This document shows, piece by piece, positions 35,101 to 45,738 of a stretch of DNA of 64,000 nucleotides. A model generated the notes under the pieces. That model was not told where the DNA came from and searched no databases. It was given only the letters and a program-made list of their open reading frames with translations. This DNA comes from Oikopleura dioica. Lineage: Eukaryota; Chordata; Appendicularia; Copelata; Oikopleuridae. The DNA lies in the NCBI GenBank assembly GCA_907165135.1, contig OU015569.1, positions 6,200,001-6,264,000 of the forward strand. Reading direction: 5' to 3'. Numbering within the stretch: position 1 is the stretch's first letter; every line of letters starts with the position of its first letter. Position numbers and translations under genes: made by a program.

Positions 35101-36836
35101 ATGGGAGACTGGGGTGAATCTGAATACTACCAAAATAACGATTATGAAGACGACGGGGTGATTCCGGACTCGGGAATGAACAGGGAAGAAACAGAATGGG
35201 AACATTTTCTGAACAGATCGGGAAGAGAGATAATTCTCACTACAATAACGGTAAAATGATTCTTCTAGTAGCTTCAAATGATTTGAATCGAATCACTAGA
35301 TATTCTTTTTTAGCTTAAAGATGGTGAGGCCCTTGTTGAACGTCTCAAAAAAATTGACTCGTATCAGTTCAATTACTTCAAAAGCCTGTTGCGTATTTGC
35401 CGCGAGCGTCTGGAGAACATGGAGTATTGTAGGGAAAATTTCTATGATTCCGAAGAAAATTTCGAAAACTACGACGGTTAGACATTGTTCTATTTATAAT
35501 GAATTAATATCAAATTCTAGTCTATACAAGCGACGAAGAAGCGAGCGAAGAGGAGGAACTCGAAGATGAAGAATTTAAAGATCCTCGAAAGTTTTCGAAC
35601 TTAGAGAAAGTGAACCTGCAAATTTCCGTTTATCAGAATAGCATGGACTTTTCGAAATGCAAGGATCGTTTTCGGAACAATGGCGACCGTACGGAGATCC
35701 ACAGATCCTACAAGACGAACCCTGCTTTGAAGAACCGATCGGGATGGCAGTGGCTTAAATTTGAAGTTCGCAAGACGAAAAATCAGTATATTGACGGTCC
35801 TGATGAGTGGATGGAAGGGCCGAAAAGCCTCAATATTGTGTCTATCATTCCTATCGTCCATGTCTCATACACGAAGCATAGATCGCCGTTGCTTCATGGC
35901 TTTCTTTATATGTACAACAATCGCTCCAGTAAATACAATTTGAACATACCGTTCTTCCACTCGCAACATATAATCAGAATGCTTGAGTGCGAGCTATACG
36001 ATGGTTTTGTCGACTTCAAAGAAGGTATCGATAAAGATGAATGCTCTTCTTCCCAAAACTCGCTCAACATCGACTTTTGCGTTCAAAAGAGGATCATCGA
36101 TAAAAGTCTACCAATCGTTTTTATGAAGGAAATAGAAAGAGTCGGCGATAAACTAGCAAAATTGATGCGCCAAATGCGTGAGATTATAGCTACCGCTGAA
36201 CGCCCGGCGGAGGCTCCAGTTAAAACTGAGGCAGAAATCGCAAGAGAAGAAGCCGAGCGAATCATGCGAAAAAATCGAGAAGACGCAGAAGAGGCCGCAG
36301 CACGACGAGTAGCTGAGCAAACGCTGGTTAAAATGGAGGCAGATGCTAATATTCGAGCTGAGCAAACGGGTGAACAGGGTAGAGCTCAAGACAAAAGAAG
36401 ACGGGACCCTCGTTGCGCTGCAGCATTCATCACGACCTATGAAGATGAAATCGATTCCAGCCATCTTCCACGGCATCTCCCTCCAGAACTTACTCAGCAA
36501 TATTCTACTGGGTCAAGTACTGCTGGCCGCTCTGAATATAGTGCTGCCACAAACATTCCTTCAGACTGGACACCTCAGTTAGCCGCACAATATCAATGGG
36601 ACGCATCTGCTCGTCCGGCTCGCCCTGTATGGGCTTCTGATCAAGAACAGAAGCAGCATGATCGCACTGATCATAAATCTGCTGATGTTAAAACTGAAAA
36701 TGATGGATCAGAAGCTAAGGAAAATCCACGAAAAAGACGACTTGAAGATTCAGCTGATCCTTTGCGAAAAATGACACCAAGTGAACGAGTTCAATTCTAC
36801 AAAGACCTTTTAGCGCAGAAAAGTGGCAGGAAATAA
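35101..36836 (+). CDS. Unrecognised acidic/charged protein, operon partner of QARS1
   Basis: I do not recognise this family. The start MGDWGESEYYQNNDYEDDG follows an acceptor (TTCGATTTTAG) by one base; an earlier ATG at 35047 lies upstream of that acceptor. Two GT-AG introns of 45-60 nt are in phase, then one long exon. Parts: an acidic N-terminus; a folded-looking middle (SGWQWLKFEVRKTKNQYIDG, SLNIVSIIPIVHVSYTKHRS); a Glu/Ala/Arg helix (EEAERIMRKNREDAEEAAAR) likely to be coiled coil; and a polar C-terminus with a basic KRRRDPR block and an ending KMTPSERVQFYKDLLAQKSG. There is no signal peptide or membrane segment. A nuclear or cytosolic role is plausible from composition only. Confidence 0.7.
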
Positions 36837-37077
36837 AAAAAATATTTTTCGAGACCAAAAAATCACTAGCCATTTTCCGAATCTTTAACTTCAATCATTC
36901 CGCTCGATATAACATCATTTAACTGTATTATTCGAAGGGTCGAAGTTATTATTTTGAGTCTGAATCCGTACAACAGTTCTTTTCTCAAACTGCCCCGGCA
37001 AACTGTATCTACTGCTCTCCTCTAAATCTTCTCGAATTTAATCAATAAAGACAAGAAAAGTTTAGATAAAAGATGCA
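36837..37077. other. Short gap between the QARS1 partner and TANGO1
   Basis: This is an AT-rich 241-bp spacer on the same strand. It ends with an acceptor (AAAAGTTTAG) just before the TANGO1 start. A short upstream ATG at 37073 reads only four codons before a stop. No gene is visible. Confidence 0.4.
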
Positions 37078-40000
37078 ATGCGGTTGACTTTCTGTTTATT
37101 ATTTATTTCGTTCGCTTTCGCTGGAGATCTCAAGCTTTCTGGATGGGTCAGTTGCTCGAATTGGGCTTGCGACGAGGCTATTCAAGAAGGTGTAGCAAGA
37201 CTTAACTTCATTGGGCTAAAGTCTGACGATGACGTCGACTGGCTCAAAGTTCAGTCTGGTGATACTATCGTCGTAACTGGCAAAGATGCTGGGACACTGA
37301 AAGGTGTTCCTCTTCTTCATGGACATATAAAAGGCAAAGAAGAGGACAAAGGAAGTGGCCTTTTCCCTTCGTCAGTTCTACGCGTTCTTCGGGACAAGCT
37401 TCGCCCATTGAATTCTCGTCGCTACTTCGAAGATATTCAAAATGAAAAACGTGGGATAGATACTCAAACCGAGTCCGACGATTCAAAAGCAGAAGCTAGC
37501 ACGCCACCTCCGACAACAAAAGCGCCTCCGATCGCGACCGAAGCCCCACGAGTGGATTTCAAGCTGGTTCCTCTGCAGAAAACATCCCAAATTTGGACGT
37601 GGATCGATAGCATGTTGGACGAAAGATTTGTTGACCGACTTTTACTGACGCTCAAGGATGAGCAATCTGCTCTGCTTTTGCTAGTATCATCAAGAATGGC
37701 AACACAAAAGAGTCAAGATAAACCAGAACTTCAGAGATTCCATCAGCTTGCGAAAGAAGTATCTGCGGCCGTTGAATCAGCTCACGGGATCGGCAAACGC
37801 AGAGAAAGTAGGACGCCGCCAACGCTCTCAGAACTTTCAGAACTCGCTCACAGAGTCAGTCAACTCCTCCTCGATCCATACGCCGCTACTATGTATCAAA
37901 ACTCAAAGGGCTTCGCCCCACCCAAGCTTCAAGAAGTTCGAGTCAAGTACGGTATCGCAACAGATGAAGAAGTCAACAACGTTGAAAACACTGAAAAAGT
38001 TGAAGAAAAGGAAATTCCTGATAATCGAAGTGAAGAAGCAAAGCCTGTTGAAGAAGCGACGCCTGAAGACAATTCTAACTTATCTGAAAAGTTGAATGAT
38101 ACGGACTTCATAGAGGAAAATCCCGAAGAAATTCGAATCGATTCAGAGCAGATCCAAGACTTAGACCCTATTAATGAGCCGAATGAAGTTACCCAAGATT
38201 ACCACGAAGAAGTTGTCGAGGATGTTACAGACAAGTCGCAGCCGTCACAGGATCAAGTGGAACCCGAAGACTTGGCTATCGAGCAAGACGAACAAAATGA
38301 TGCTCCGGTTGTCGAAGAAAATGAACCCGCCGCAGAAGAAACATTTGAAGACGTGGCTAAGGACGACTCTCATGTAGAAAATATTGATGAGCCTGTTGCC
38401 CAGCTTCAAGAAGCAGAGCCAACTATCGAGGACCCTGAAGGGAAACCCGAACAAAGTGAGGAGCCGCAAGTAGATGAGGCCGCTATCGATGATCCTGTCA
38501 TTGAAACCTTCGTAGATGAAGAAGTAGAGGATTCTGTGACTGAAGATGAAATCGATTTGTCCCTGCCAGAAGCTATTGGAAATGAACTTGTCGGCGAAGT
38601 ACCAGCACAGACAGGACCTCCTGAGGGTGTCGATCAGGAGGCCGAAGATCAAGAAGAAGTGATTAACCAGACTGACGAAGCTCATTTAAATGAAGATGAA
38701 GGCGGCGAAGTTGCGGAGGAAGTTGTTCCAGAAGATATTATTCACGAAGAGGAACTAATCGATGAGGTTGCTAAAAAAGTTCAAGAGCAGATCCAAGAGG
38801 GAGTTCAAGAGCAGATCCAAGAGGGAGTTCAAGAAAATACTTTGGCTGAAATTGCAGAACCTGTCGAAACAGCGACTGAAAATGAAATAGACCCGATCGT
38901 TGAGGAAGAACCTCTTCCTACCGATGTTCCTATTCTCGAAGTTGATAAAACAACTAACCAAAAGATAGAATCAGACACAGAGTTTCAAAATGATGACCTG
39001 CCTCTTGCCGTTCCTCCACTTGATTCTAATGATCCGGAGCTCACCGAAGACGGCGTTTTGGAGGGCGATATCCAGCCTGATGCTTCAGAAAAAGTTGAGG
39101 AAGCTGTTTTGGTGGAAGAAGAAAGCCAAGAAAAACTGGAGTCCGAGGAAGACTTGTTCATTGAATCTGAACCAACGATTCCAACTGAGCCTGAAGTTTT
39201 CACGGATTCCCCAGACAATGAGCCAGAAATGATTATTGATCCTGTAGAAATCATCCCTGAAGACATTCCTTTGACTGACCAAGATAATCAAGATGCTGTA
39301 AATGTCCCAGAATCTCAGGAAGAGGAGCTGGTGAAGATGCAGGATTTTGATGAAGAAGGTATGATGTAATTTAATGTGCAAACTTTGAACATTAAAGCAT
39401 GTCACATGTGCACAAAAATCTCTAGAGCAATAAATATTATTAAGTATTGAGTTTAAATTCGATTAGTTTAAAATGCGATCTATATTTTTTTGGATTCTTT
39501 ATTTAACCCTACTTTATGCGCCAGAAATTTATGAAACTATAGGATCGACAGAGCTCCACCTTGCTGATGTGCCTGAGTCCCTTGATGTTGGTGTTATCAC
39601 TCCAGAATCAGATAGTTTTAAGATAGACCCTGAAGGTAATGGCCGCTACTAAGAGCTCCTTATCCCAAATTGATAATCTAGTTCAAGTAGATGAGTCACT
39701 CGAAGCAATCGAAGATCCGCCTCATGAGGAGGACACGCCTGAACCAACCATCGAGAGCACAACTCCCTATTCCCGCGAAACGAATCCTTACCGGGAACGT
39801 GAACTGCTCAAAATGCTGGAATCGAAGCCGCTTTTATTCAAAATCACGAGTTGGATAAATGTCATGGGAGAGGAGACATTCAGCGAGTTCTGGCTCATCT
39901 ACGTGCTTCTTTCGATTTTTACCTTCTCATTCATTCGTCATTTGGCGACCATTTGCAGCGATGGAGGAATCTGTAAGTTCTGATAATTATAAATAATGCA

Positions 40001-41806
40001 GCGTGGATTTATTACATCAGCCATCAAGACTTTGCTTTTAATATTTTTCATTTGAGCTTGACTTATTCAGCCGCCAAAATGGCCATTCTCGATAAAGAAC
40101 TTGCCGCAAAGAAAAGTGAAAACGACGCAAAACGAGAAAAGCAAGACAAGGAAGATCTTGATCGAGCGCAAGCCGAGCTCAATAGCACACGTCACGAAAT
40201 AAAATCGATTGAAGAGAAGATCACTGCCCTCCGGAAGTTTGAAGCACAATTCGATCAATATCTACAGCAACTAAATGACAGCGCTATAGGCTGGGATCAC
40301 CTTTTTCTTAGCTTGAGTCATTATGGGCTTTGACCCGCAGGCCGCTTTTGAAAGTAAAGCTGATTAGGCGCATACGGAGGTCTGCTTACTATCATTCATA
40401 GTTGAATTTGCTGCATATTTTTAATAGTATTGATCCGTTCTAGAAATGTCACAAAAAACCGAAGAGCTCCGTGCTCAAGACACGAAGTTCACGGCGGAAA
40501 TGGAAAGTGAAGGTGGCAAATACACCGAGCTCCAGCAGTTCTCTTCGCAAGATGCTCAAGCAGTTGAGGACATTAATGCCCACGAGGCTGATCTCAAGGA
40601 GAAAATTGAGAATATGCTCTCTCAGAGTCAGAATATGCTCAAGGAACAACCTAAAATTGAAGCTGACTTGAAAAAGGCAAAGCTAGTCAATCAAAACTTT
40701 GTCCAAGAGCTAGAGGTAACGCAGAAGATGTAGATTCCATTTAACGAATATCCATCACGCAGGAGTTGAAATCAGCAAGCGACGCTCACAGCGCCAACAT
40801 ATCAAAACTCTCAGCAATCAAAAATGACAGCGAAGAAAAGCTTTCTAACGTTCAACAAAATGTATTCGACCAAAAAGTTGTCTACGCATGGCTTGAAGCT
40901 AATGCCGATTGCGCTGGTGATAGTGCGGAAGAAATCATTTTGAATCAGCGATCATACCTCGTCAATGCTATCAAAAGGGTACAGTTGGCTTAGTTCTTCT
41001 CGGTAATTTATTTATCTCGCTAGATTCCAATGCAACAGTCCGAAAACAAACGCCTTCTGCAAGAAAACGAAGAACTGACAAATCGTCTAGAGGCCATACG
41101 GGCTTCTTGTGCGGAGCTCGATAAGAAAATCGATGACGTAGAGACGAGTGAGGAGCTCGAAGCACAATTTACAGAGCTAAAAGAAGAAGTAGAAACTCTA
41201 CAGGCTAAGTTGGAAGTGACTAATGACTACTACGCCAAACGAGAGACGGAAATTAACGCGCAGCTTGGAACAGAATCTGCCGAAAGGTTTCTCTCTCTTC
41301 AAAATTCTAAATTGCGAATGATGTTCTTTAGAGACAATTTCGAAAGCTCTTACAATTCGCAAAAAGAGCGTGAATCTCAGGTGAAAGAGCAGCTCGATAC
41401 TTTGAAAGAACAGTGTGCTGATCTCGAGTCAAAATGGGAAGATGCTGATGTCAAATTTAACAAAATGCTTGCAGAACTTGAAGAGAGAAAAACAAGCAAC
41501 TTTTTGGCTTTGACTGATACTGAGATGAAAGGTTTGTGGCTGTGGATTCTACCTCATGATTAAAACTTTGTTTCAGTTGTCCAGCTCACTCAAGTTGTGC
41601 GCTCATTGAGAAACGATACGAACGAGATTGATGATCGCATTGAGCAAGCGCAAGAATACATGGCCGAGCTTGAGATGAAAATTGACGACTCGAGCCGCTC
41701 CGATAGACGCTCCGATACCGGTAATACAACGGGCACTAGCTCTCAAGGAAAAGCAGAAAATGAAAAATCTCGGCCTTCTCAGCCGAAAGCCAGACGACGA
41801 TTATAG
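37078..41806 (+). CDS. MIA3: TANGO1 / MIA3, ER exit-site cargo receptor
   Basis: Transmembrane organiser of ER exit sites needed for bulky cargo such as collagen. Signal peptide (MRLTFCLLFISFAFAG), then a MIA-type SH3 domain (LSGWVSCSNWACDEAIQEGV, VQSGDTIVVTGKDAG, GLFPSSVLRVL), a conserved helix region, a very acidic luminal stretch with a short VQEQIQEG duplication, a membrane segment (FWLIYVLLSIFTFSFIRHLA) and cytosolic coiled coils up to RPSQPKARRRL. The proline-rich domain of vertebrate TANGO1 is nearly absent. The first exon can read through its donor (GTATGATG, 39359) to a stop at 39369, or splice in frame to 39543. One coiled-coil intron (40281-40443) has a GC donor. Confidence 0.87.
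39359..39542 (+). promoter_or_regulatory. TANGO1 alternative processing island
   Basis: This interval contains, in order, the donor that ends the luminal exon, an in-frame stop if unspliced (39367-39369), an AATAAA polyadenylation signal (39429-39434), an acceptor TTCGATTAG (to 39466), an ATG at 39473 with a hydrophobic leader (MRSIFFWILYLTLLYAP), and the acceptor CTATAG (to 39542) that rejoins the long form in phase. Three products are therefore possible from one locus: a luminal-only secreted form, the full-length form, and a short form with its own signal sequence. Usage is not shown by sequence alone. Confidence 0.55.
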
Positions 41807-42056
41807 CTTAGAGATGTGATGGTAAACTAGCGGTGAAGTTTAGCTACGGTGTGTTGCAGTGAACTTTCATCCTCTCTTGCGAACTCGTTTTCTATTTATA
41901 CAACATAGAAGAGCTTTTCGCTAATCAATGTCTGTATTGATGGGAGGCGTTTTCATAAAACCATTATTAGTAACAAATTGCCTCTGATGACGGATGCGAC
42001 TATGTTTTAGATGACTAGTGGTGCCAAAAAGAAAGCTAAGCATCAATAACTAATTT

Positions 42057-43183
42057 ATGTTGAAGGATCCGATCTGGGTTCTATGTCCCGCTCAATTGGT
42101 TCGCACTCCCATGCTTCAACCCGTCCAGATTCGCGACGTTCAAATCGTTCACATCGCCGCAACAACAGCGGCCGTTAGCCAATCAATATCATTAGTTTCA
42201 ACTGCAATGGATATTAATATTACTGTGCAATACAATGAATCAAATAGCTTCTATGATCTTGCCAATTATCGTTCTGATTTAAGATACCCGATGCCGGTTG
42301 ATGTTCGTAAGCGGCCTACTCGACTTGTATCCTCTGCCTCTGCGATCTGGTCGTGGCAGTTTCGGATAATTCTTGTCGGCGACTCGACTGTCGGGAAATC
42401 AGCTCTTTTGAAGGTACTCAAGCTAGATTTATCATTGAATGACTGGAGAGTTTAGCGTTTTACGGAGGGATCATTCGCCGAAACGAGCGATCCAACTGTC
42501 GGAGTTGACTTTTTCGCGCGTGTGATTGAGATAGAAGACAGCGTTCCTGACTTCAGTAGATGTCGTCTACAGATTTGGGATACAGCAGGGCAAGAACGCT
42601 TTCGAAGTATTGCTAGAAGCTACTATCGAAATGCTGTTGGTGCATTGATAGTTTACGATATCACATCGCGGCAAGTTACGCTATCCCGACTTAGCGCTAA
42701 TTTCATTTCTAGAAAAAGCTTTGAAAATGCGTCCAACTGGCTGAAAGATGCTCAGTTGCATGCGGAGAATGGAATAGCGATTGCTCTTGCGGGTCAAAAA
42801 TCAGATCTTGATGCCCGTCGCGAGGTTTCGGTGCGTAATTTTTCTTTCTTATTCTATTTACGTTTGGCTCTCATTAGACGGAAGAAGCGGAAACCTGGGC
42901 TCATGAGAACAATCTTCCTTTTCTGGAAACATCTGCCAAAAACGACTACAACGTCGAACGCATATTCTCCAAGCTAGCAGTTGATATCTACAACAGAATA
43001 AATGATGGCCGATTGGTAAGAATCACATCAATGAATATTTATAAAGCTATTCAGAAATCCTGCGAGGGAATCAAGTCTGGGCTGGTCCCTGCTCAACCCC
43101 TCAGCGACATCGCCTCACCCATCGATGATTCTGGGTGCACAGTCAACACATCTGAATGCTGTAATGCAACTGGCAGCGCTTAA
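42057..43183 (+). CDS. RAB39: RAB39-like small GTPase
   Basis: Rab GTPase of the RAB39 subgroup, which acts at Golgi and endolysosomal membranes. P-loop GDSTVGKS, switch I region ending DPTVGVDFFARVIEIE, switch II WDTAGQERFRSIARSYYRN, base-recognition GQKSDL (Gln replaces the usual Asn) and ETSAK are in order, and EGIKSGLVP matches the RAB39 C-terminal pattern. GT-AG introns separate the motifs. The C-terminus reads TSECCNATGSA: the cysteine pair is six residues from the end rather than terminal. The N-terminus is uncertain. From the ATG at 42057 there are about 100 extra residues; an acceptor-adjacent ATG at 42011 leads instead to a Ser/Arg-rich frame whose join to the GTPase I could not settle. 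Confidence 0.85.
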
Positions 43184-43837
43184 AACTGAAATTCATTTTC
43201 ACTGTTTTGTACTTCTTCTTATCTCGTTAACTCATTTTTTTCTTCAACTTCAAGACCTCTTTTCTTCATTTTCAAGTTTTGCCTGTCAAGTCAATGTGAT
43301 TTCGTTCGTTCTATTCAAATTCTTGTAAATAAAGAAATGCCATTTAGATAAAATCGGGCTACGAAGATGATCCATAATAGATCGGAAGATTCAAAGAATC
43401 AACTTAAATAGACCTTTCAAATAATGCCTTACGACACTGCCTTCATAATAAAAATGACGAAATCAAAAACATACAAATATATTTCTAGGGGTCTCCACGG
43501 CAACAAGCCTCGCAGTTTTTTCGATAGTTAGGGCATATAGTCTATATGATATAGAGAGTTTTTGAAAGGGCTCGCGCTTCCGTCAAAGTCTTGAAGCCAA
43601 AAACTTATTGCGGTTACTAGAAGACCTTTGTTACAAAGAGGCGTCTGAAATACTATGGAATCTTGTTTAATGTTGGATCTGTCTTAATTTCGGATTTTGT
43701 ATATTTACACGCTTTCACATGGCCGCACTTTCGAGTTGAATCTTTTAGTCTGGCGTCTGAAAGAGAAAATTTGCTCTACTCGTTCGTATTTATGTGGAAA
43801 AAGATTCTACGTCTTATCTCGTCTCTTTTAACGTAGG
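43184..43837. other. Gap between RAB39-like and ABCD4, likely holding the ABCD4 first exon
   Basis: AT-rich. The ABCD4 frame is open to an acceptor near 43836 with no ATG after it, so its first exon should lie here, but I could not define one. A small palindrome CATATAGTCTATATG (about 43534-43548) is visible. Confidence 0.35.
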
Positions 43838-45682
43838 TCCAATCTTAGAGCTTCTTTAGGGGGGTTGAACTTTGAGTTAAGCAATCGATGGCTCTACATA
43901 AGCCTTATAGTCGCCATCTTTGAGCAGGCAATCATTTACTTTACTGGTCTGATTCCATCAAAGATGATAACTGCGTTGACAGGCAAAAACCAGTCAGATT
44001 TCCAGTTTTGGCTCCTTGTTGGATTAGTCGGATTCACTCTGAACTCGTTAATACGATCTGCTAAAGCATACTTCGCCAATCTAACCTACATAAAACTACG
44101 CTCCGATTTAACTACTACAGGGTTAGAATCCTACTTCCTCAAGGTATTGAGTAGAACGAGGCGCGAGCATTCAAATGCTTCAGAATAACTTCTATCACTT
44201 GTGTGAATCTTCAATTGATAATGCTGATCAGCGACTAACAATGGACATCGACAAGTTCGCTCGCCAAACGATCGACCTCATTAATGTAGTCACAATTTTG
44301 CCTTTTACCATTGCATGGTACATGTACAAATGTGTCGTTGTTGCTTCATGGATTGGCACTCTGGCCAGCGTGCTCTTTTTTATCTTTGGTGCTGTTAGCC
44401 ACTCTTTGATCCTTCCCAAAGTAATCTTTTGGGCTAAGAAAATCGAAGAACACGAGGGCGATTATCGTTGGAGTCACGCTAAAATACGATCTAATGGGGA
44501 GGCCATTTGCATGTACGAAGGCGAAAACACTGAGAAGTCACTCCTTGCTTCGCTCGGAAACGTGTTATTTCAAACCCAGGTGACCATAGTCGAGTTAAAG
44601 GATGTGGATTAAACTTTTACTGCAGCGTTCCCATGCAGTACGCGGCTTTTTCTTGGAATGGTCAATTCAATTTTTTGATCTCACTGGTGGTCTTGTTCCT
44701 TACATGTGCCTTGGTCCTCTTGTCTTCGGAGGAAAATATTCAGACCTACCAGCGGATGAGCTCTCTGGGATAATCTCTATGAACAGCTTTCAAATTATCA
44801 TGCTCATTTATCAATTTACGCAGCTCTTAGATCAAATGAAAAAGATATCGGACATTATTGCCTGTGGAGAACGAATATCTGATCTTTTGGAGTTTTGCAA
44901 GAACTCGCCAGAGCTCGAGAACAAGTCATTTACTACATCCCGAATGAGCAGCAATCGTGATGATCAAAAAGACTTAAAAATCGAAGCAGGGAATATATTG
45001 GAATTATCAAACCTCGATGTGAGATTCAAATCGAAACCGCTTATCTCCAATATTACGATTTCGCTGATGAACAACGAAAACCTCATGATCACTGGGCCAA
45101 ACGGCAGTGGAAAGTCGAGTATATTTCGATCGCTGAAGGGACTTTGGCGAAAAAATCTTAACGCCAGAATACGTCTTTTGGACGACTCAATGTTTATTTC
45201 TCAATATCCTTACGTAACAGATGGCTGCCTTTTATTTCAAATCACTTATCCTCAACGAGATTTGACCGTCGATGCAAGAAAACGAGCCGTGAATGCTCTG
45301 AAATTTGTCGGTCTCGGTTCTCTTCAGTTGCAGATTGACGATGATAGAAACTGGAGCCAATGTCTCTCTTTTGGAGAACAGCAAAAGATAGCTCTAGCAA
45401 GGTTCATATTATTATTTTTTTATTTAGAACTATCTATTCGATGTTTTATTGGTTGTTCGTCTTTAAAGTATTTTTAGAGTTTTCTTTCGAAAACCCCGTC
45501 TTGTTTTCCTGGATGAGTCCACTTCGGGTATCCCAGAAGAAGAAGAAACAGAAATCTACAAAGAACTCGTAAAACAAGACGTCACATTCGTCTCTATCGT
45601 TCATCGATCGAATCTTGCCAAATTTCACGTAAAACACCTAAGAATCTGTTCCGATGGAACTCACACTATTTCTCCCATTTGA
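43838..45682 (+). CDS. ABCD4: ABC half-transporter, ABCD4 type (first exon missing)
   Basis: Lysosomal half-transporter; human ABCD4 is required with LMBD1 for cobalamin release. The membrane domain reads FEQAIIYFTGLIPSKMITAL, LNSLIRSAKAYFANLTYIKL, SSIDNADQRLTMDIDKFARQ, very close to ABCD4. The nucleotide-binding domain has Walker A GPNGSGKSS, signature LSFGEQQKIALAR, Walker B RLVFLDES and H-loop VSIVHRS. Length without the first exon is about 530 residues. Introns are GT-AG, including one of 43 nt near 44144-44186 and one splitting the LAR/VFF junction. The exon start at about 43838 is the first base after a pyrimidine-rich acceptor; the initiator exon was not found. An arylsulfatase begins 56 bp after the stop. 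Confidence 0.9.
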
Positions 45683-45738
45683 ATCGACTGTTAAGCCACT
45701 CAATAAATTATTTATTTCCCATCATATTTCTAGCCTGA

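Noticed and set aside
38776..38835. Tandem repeat in TANGO1 (VQEQIQEG twice)
   Set aside because: Simple in-frame duplication within an acidic disordered region; no further significance seen.
38245..39405. Long minus-strand frames rich in Phe, Leu and Ser under TANGO1
   Set aside because: Complement of the Glu-rich luminal region; composition explains the open frame.
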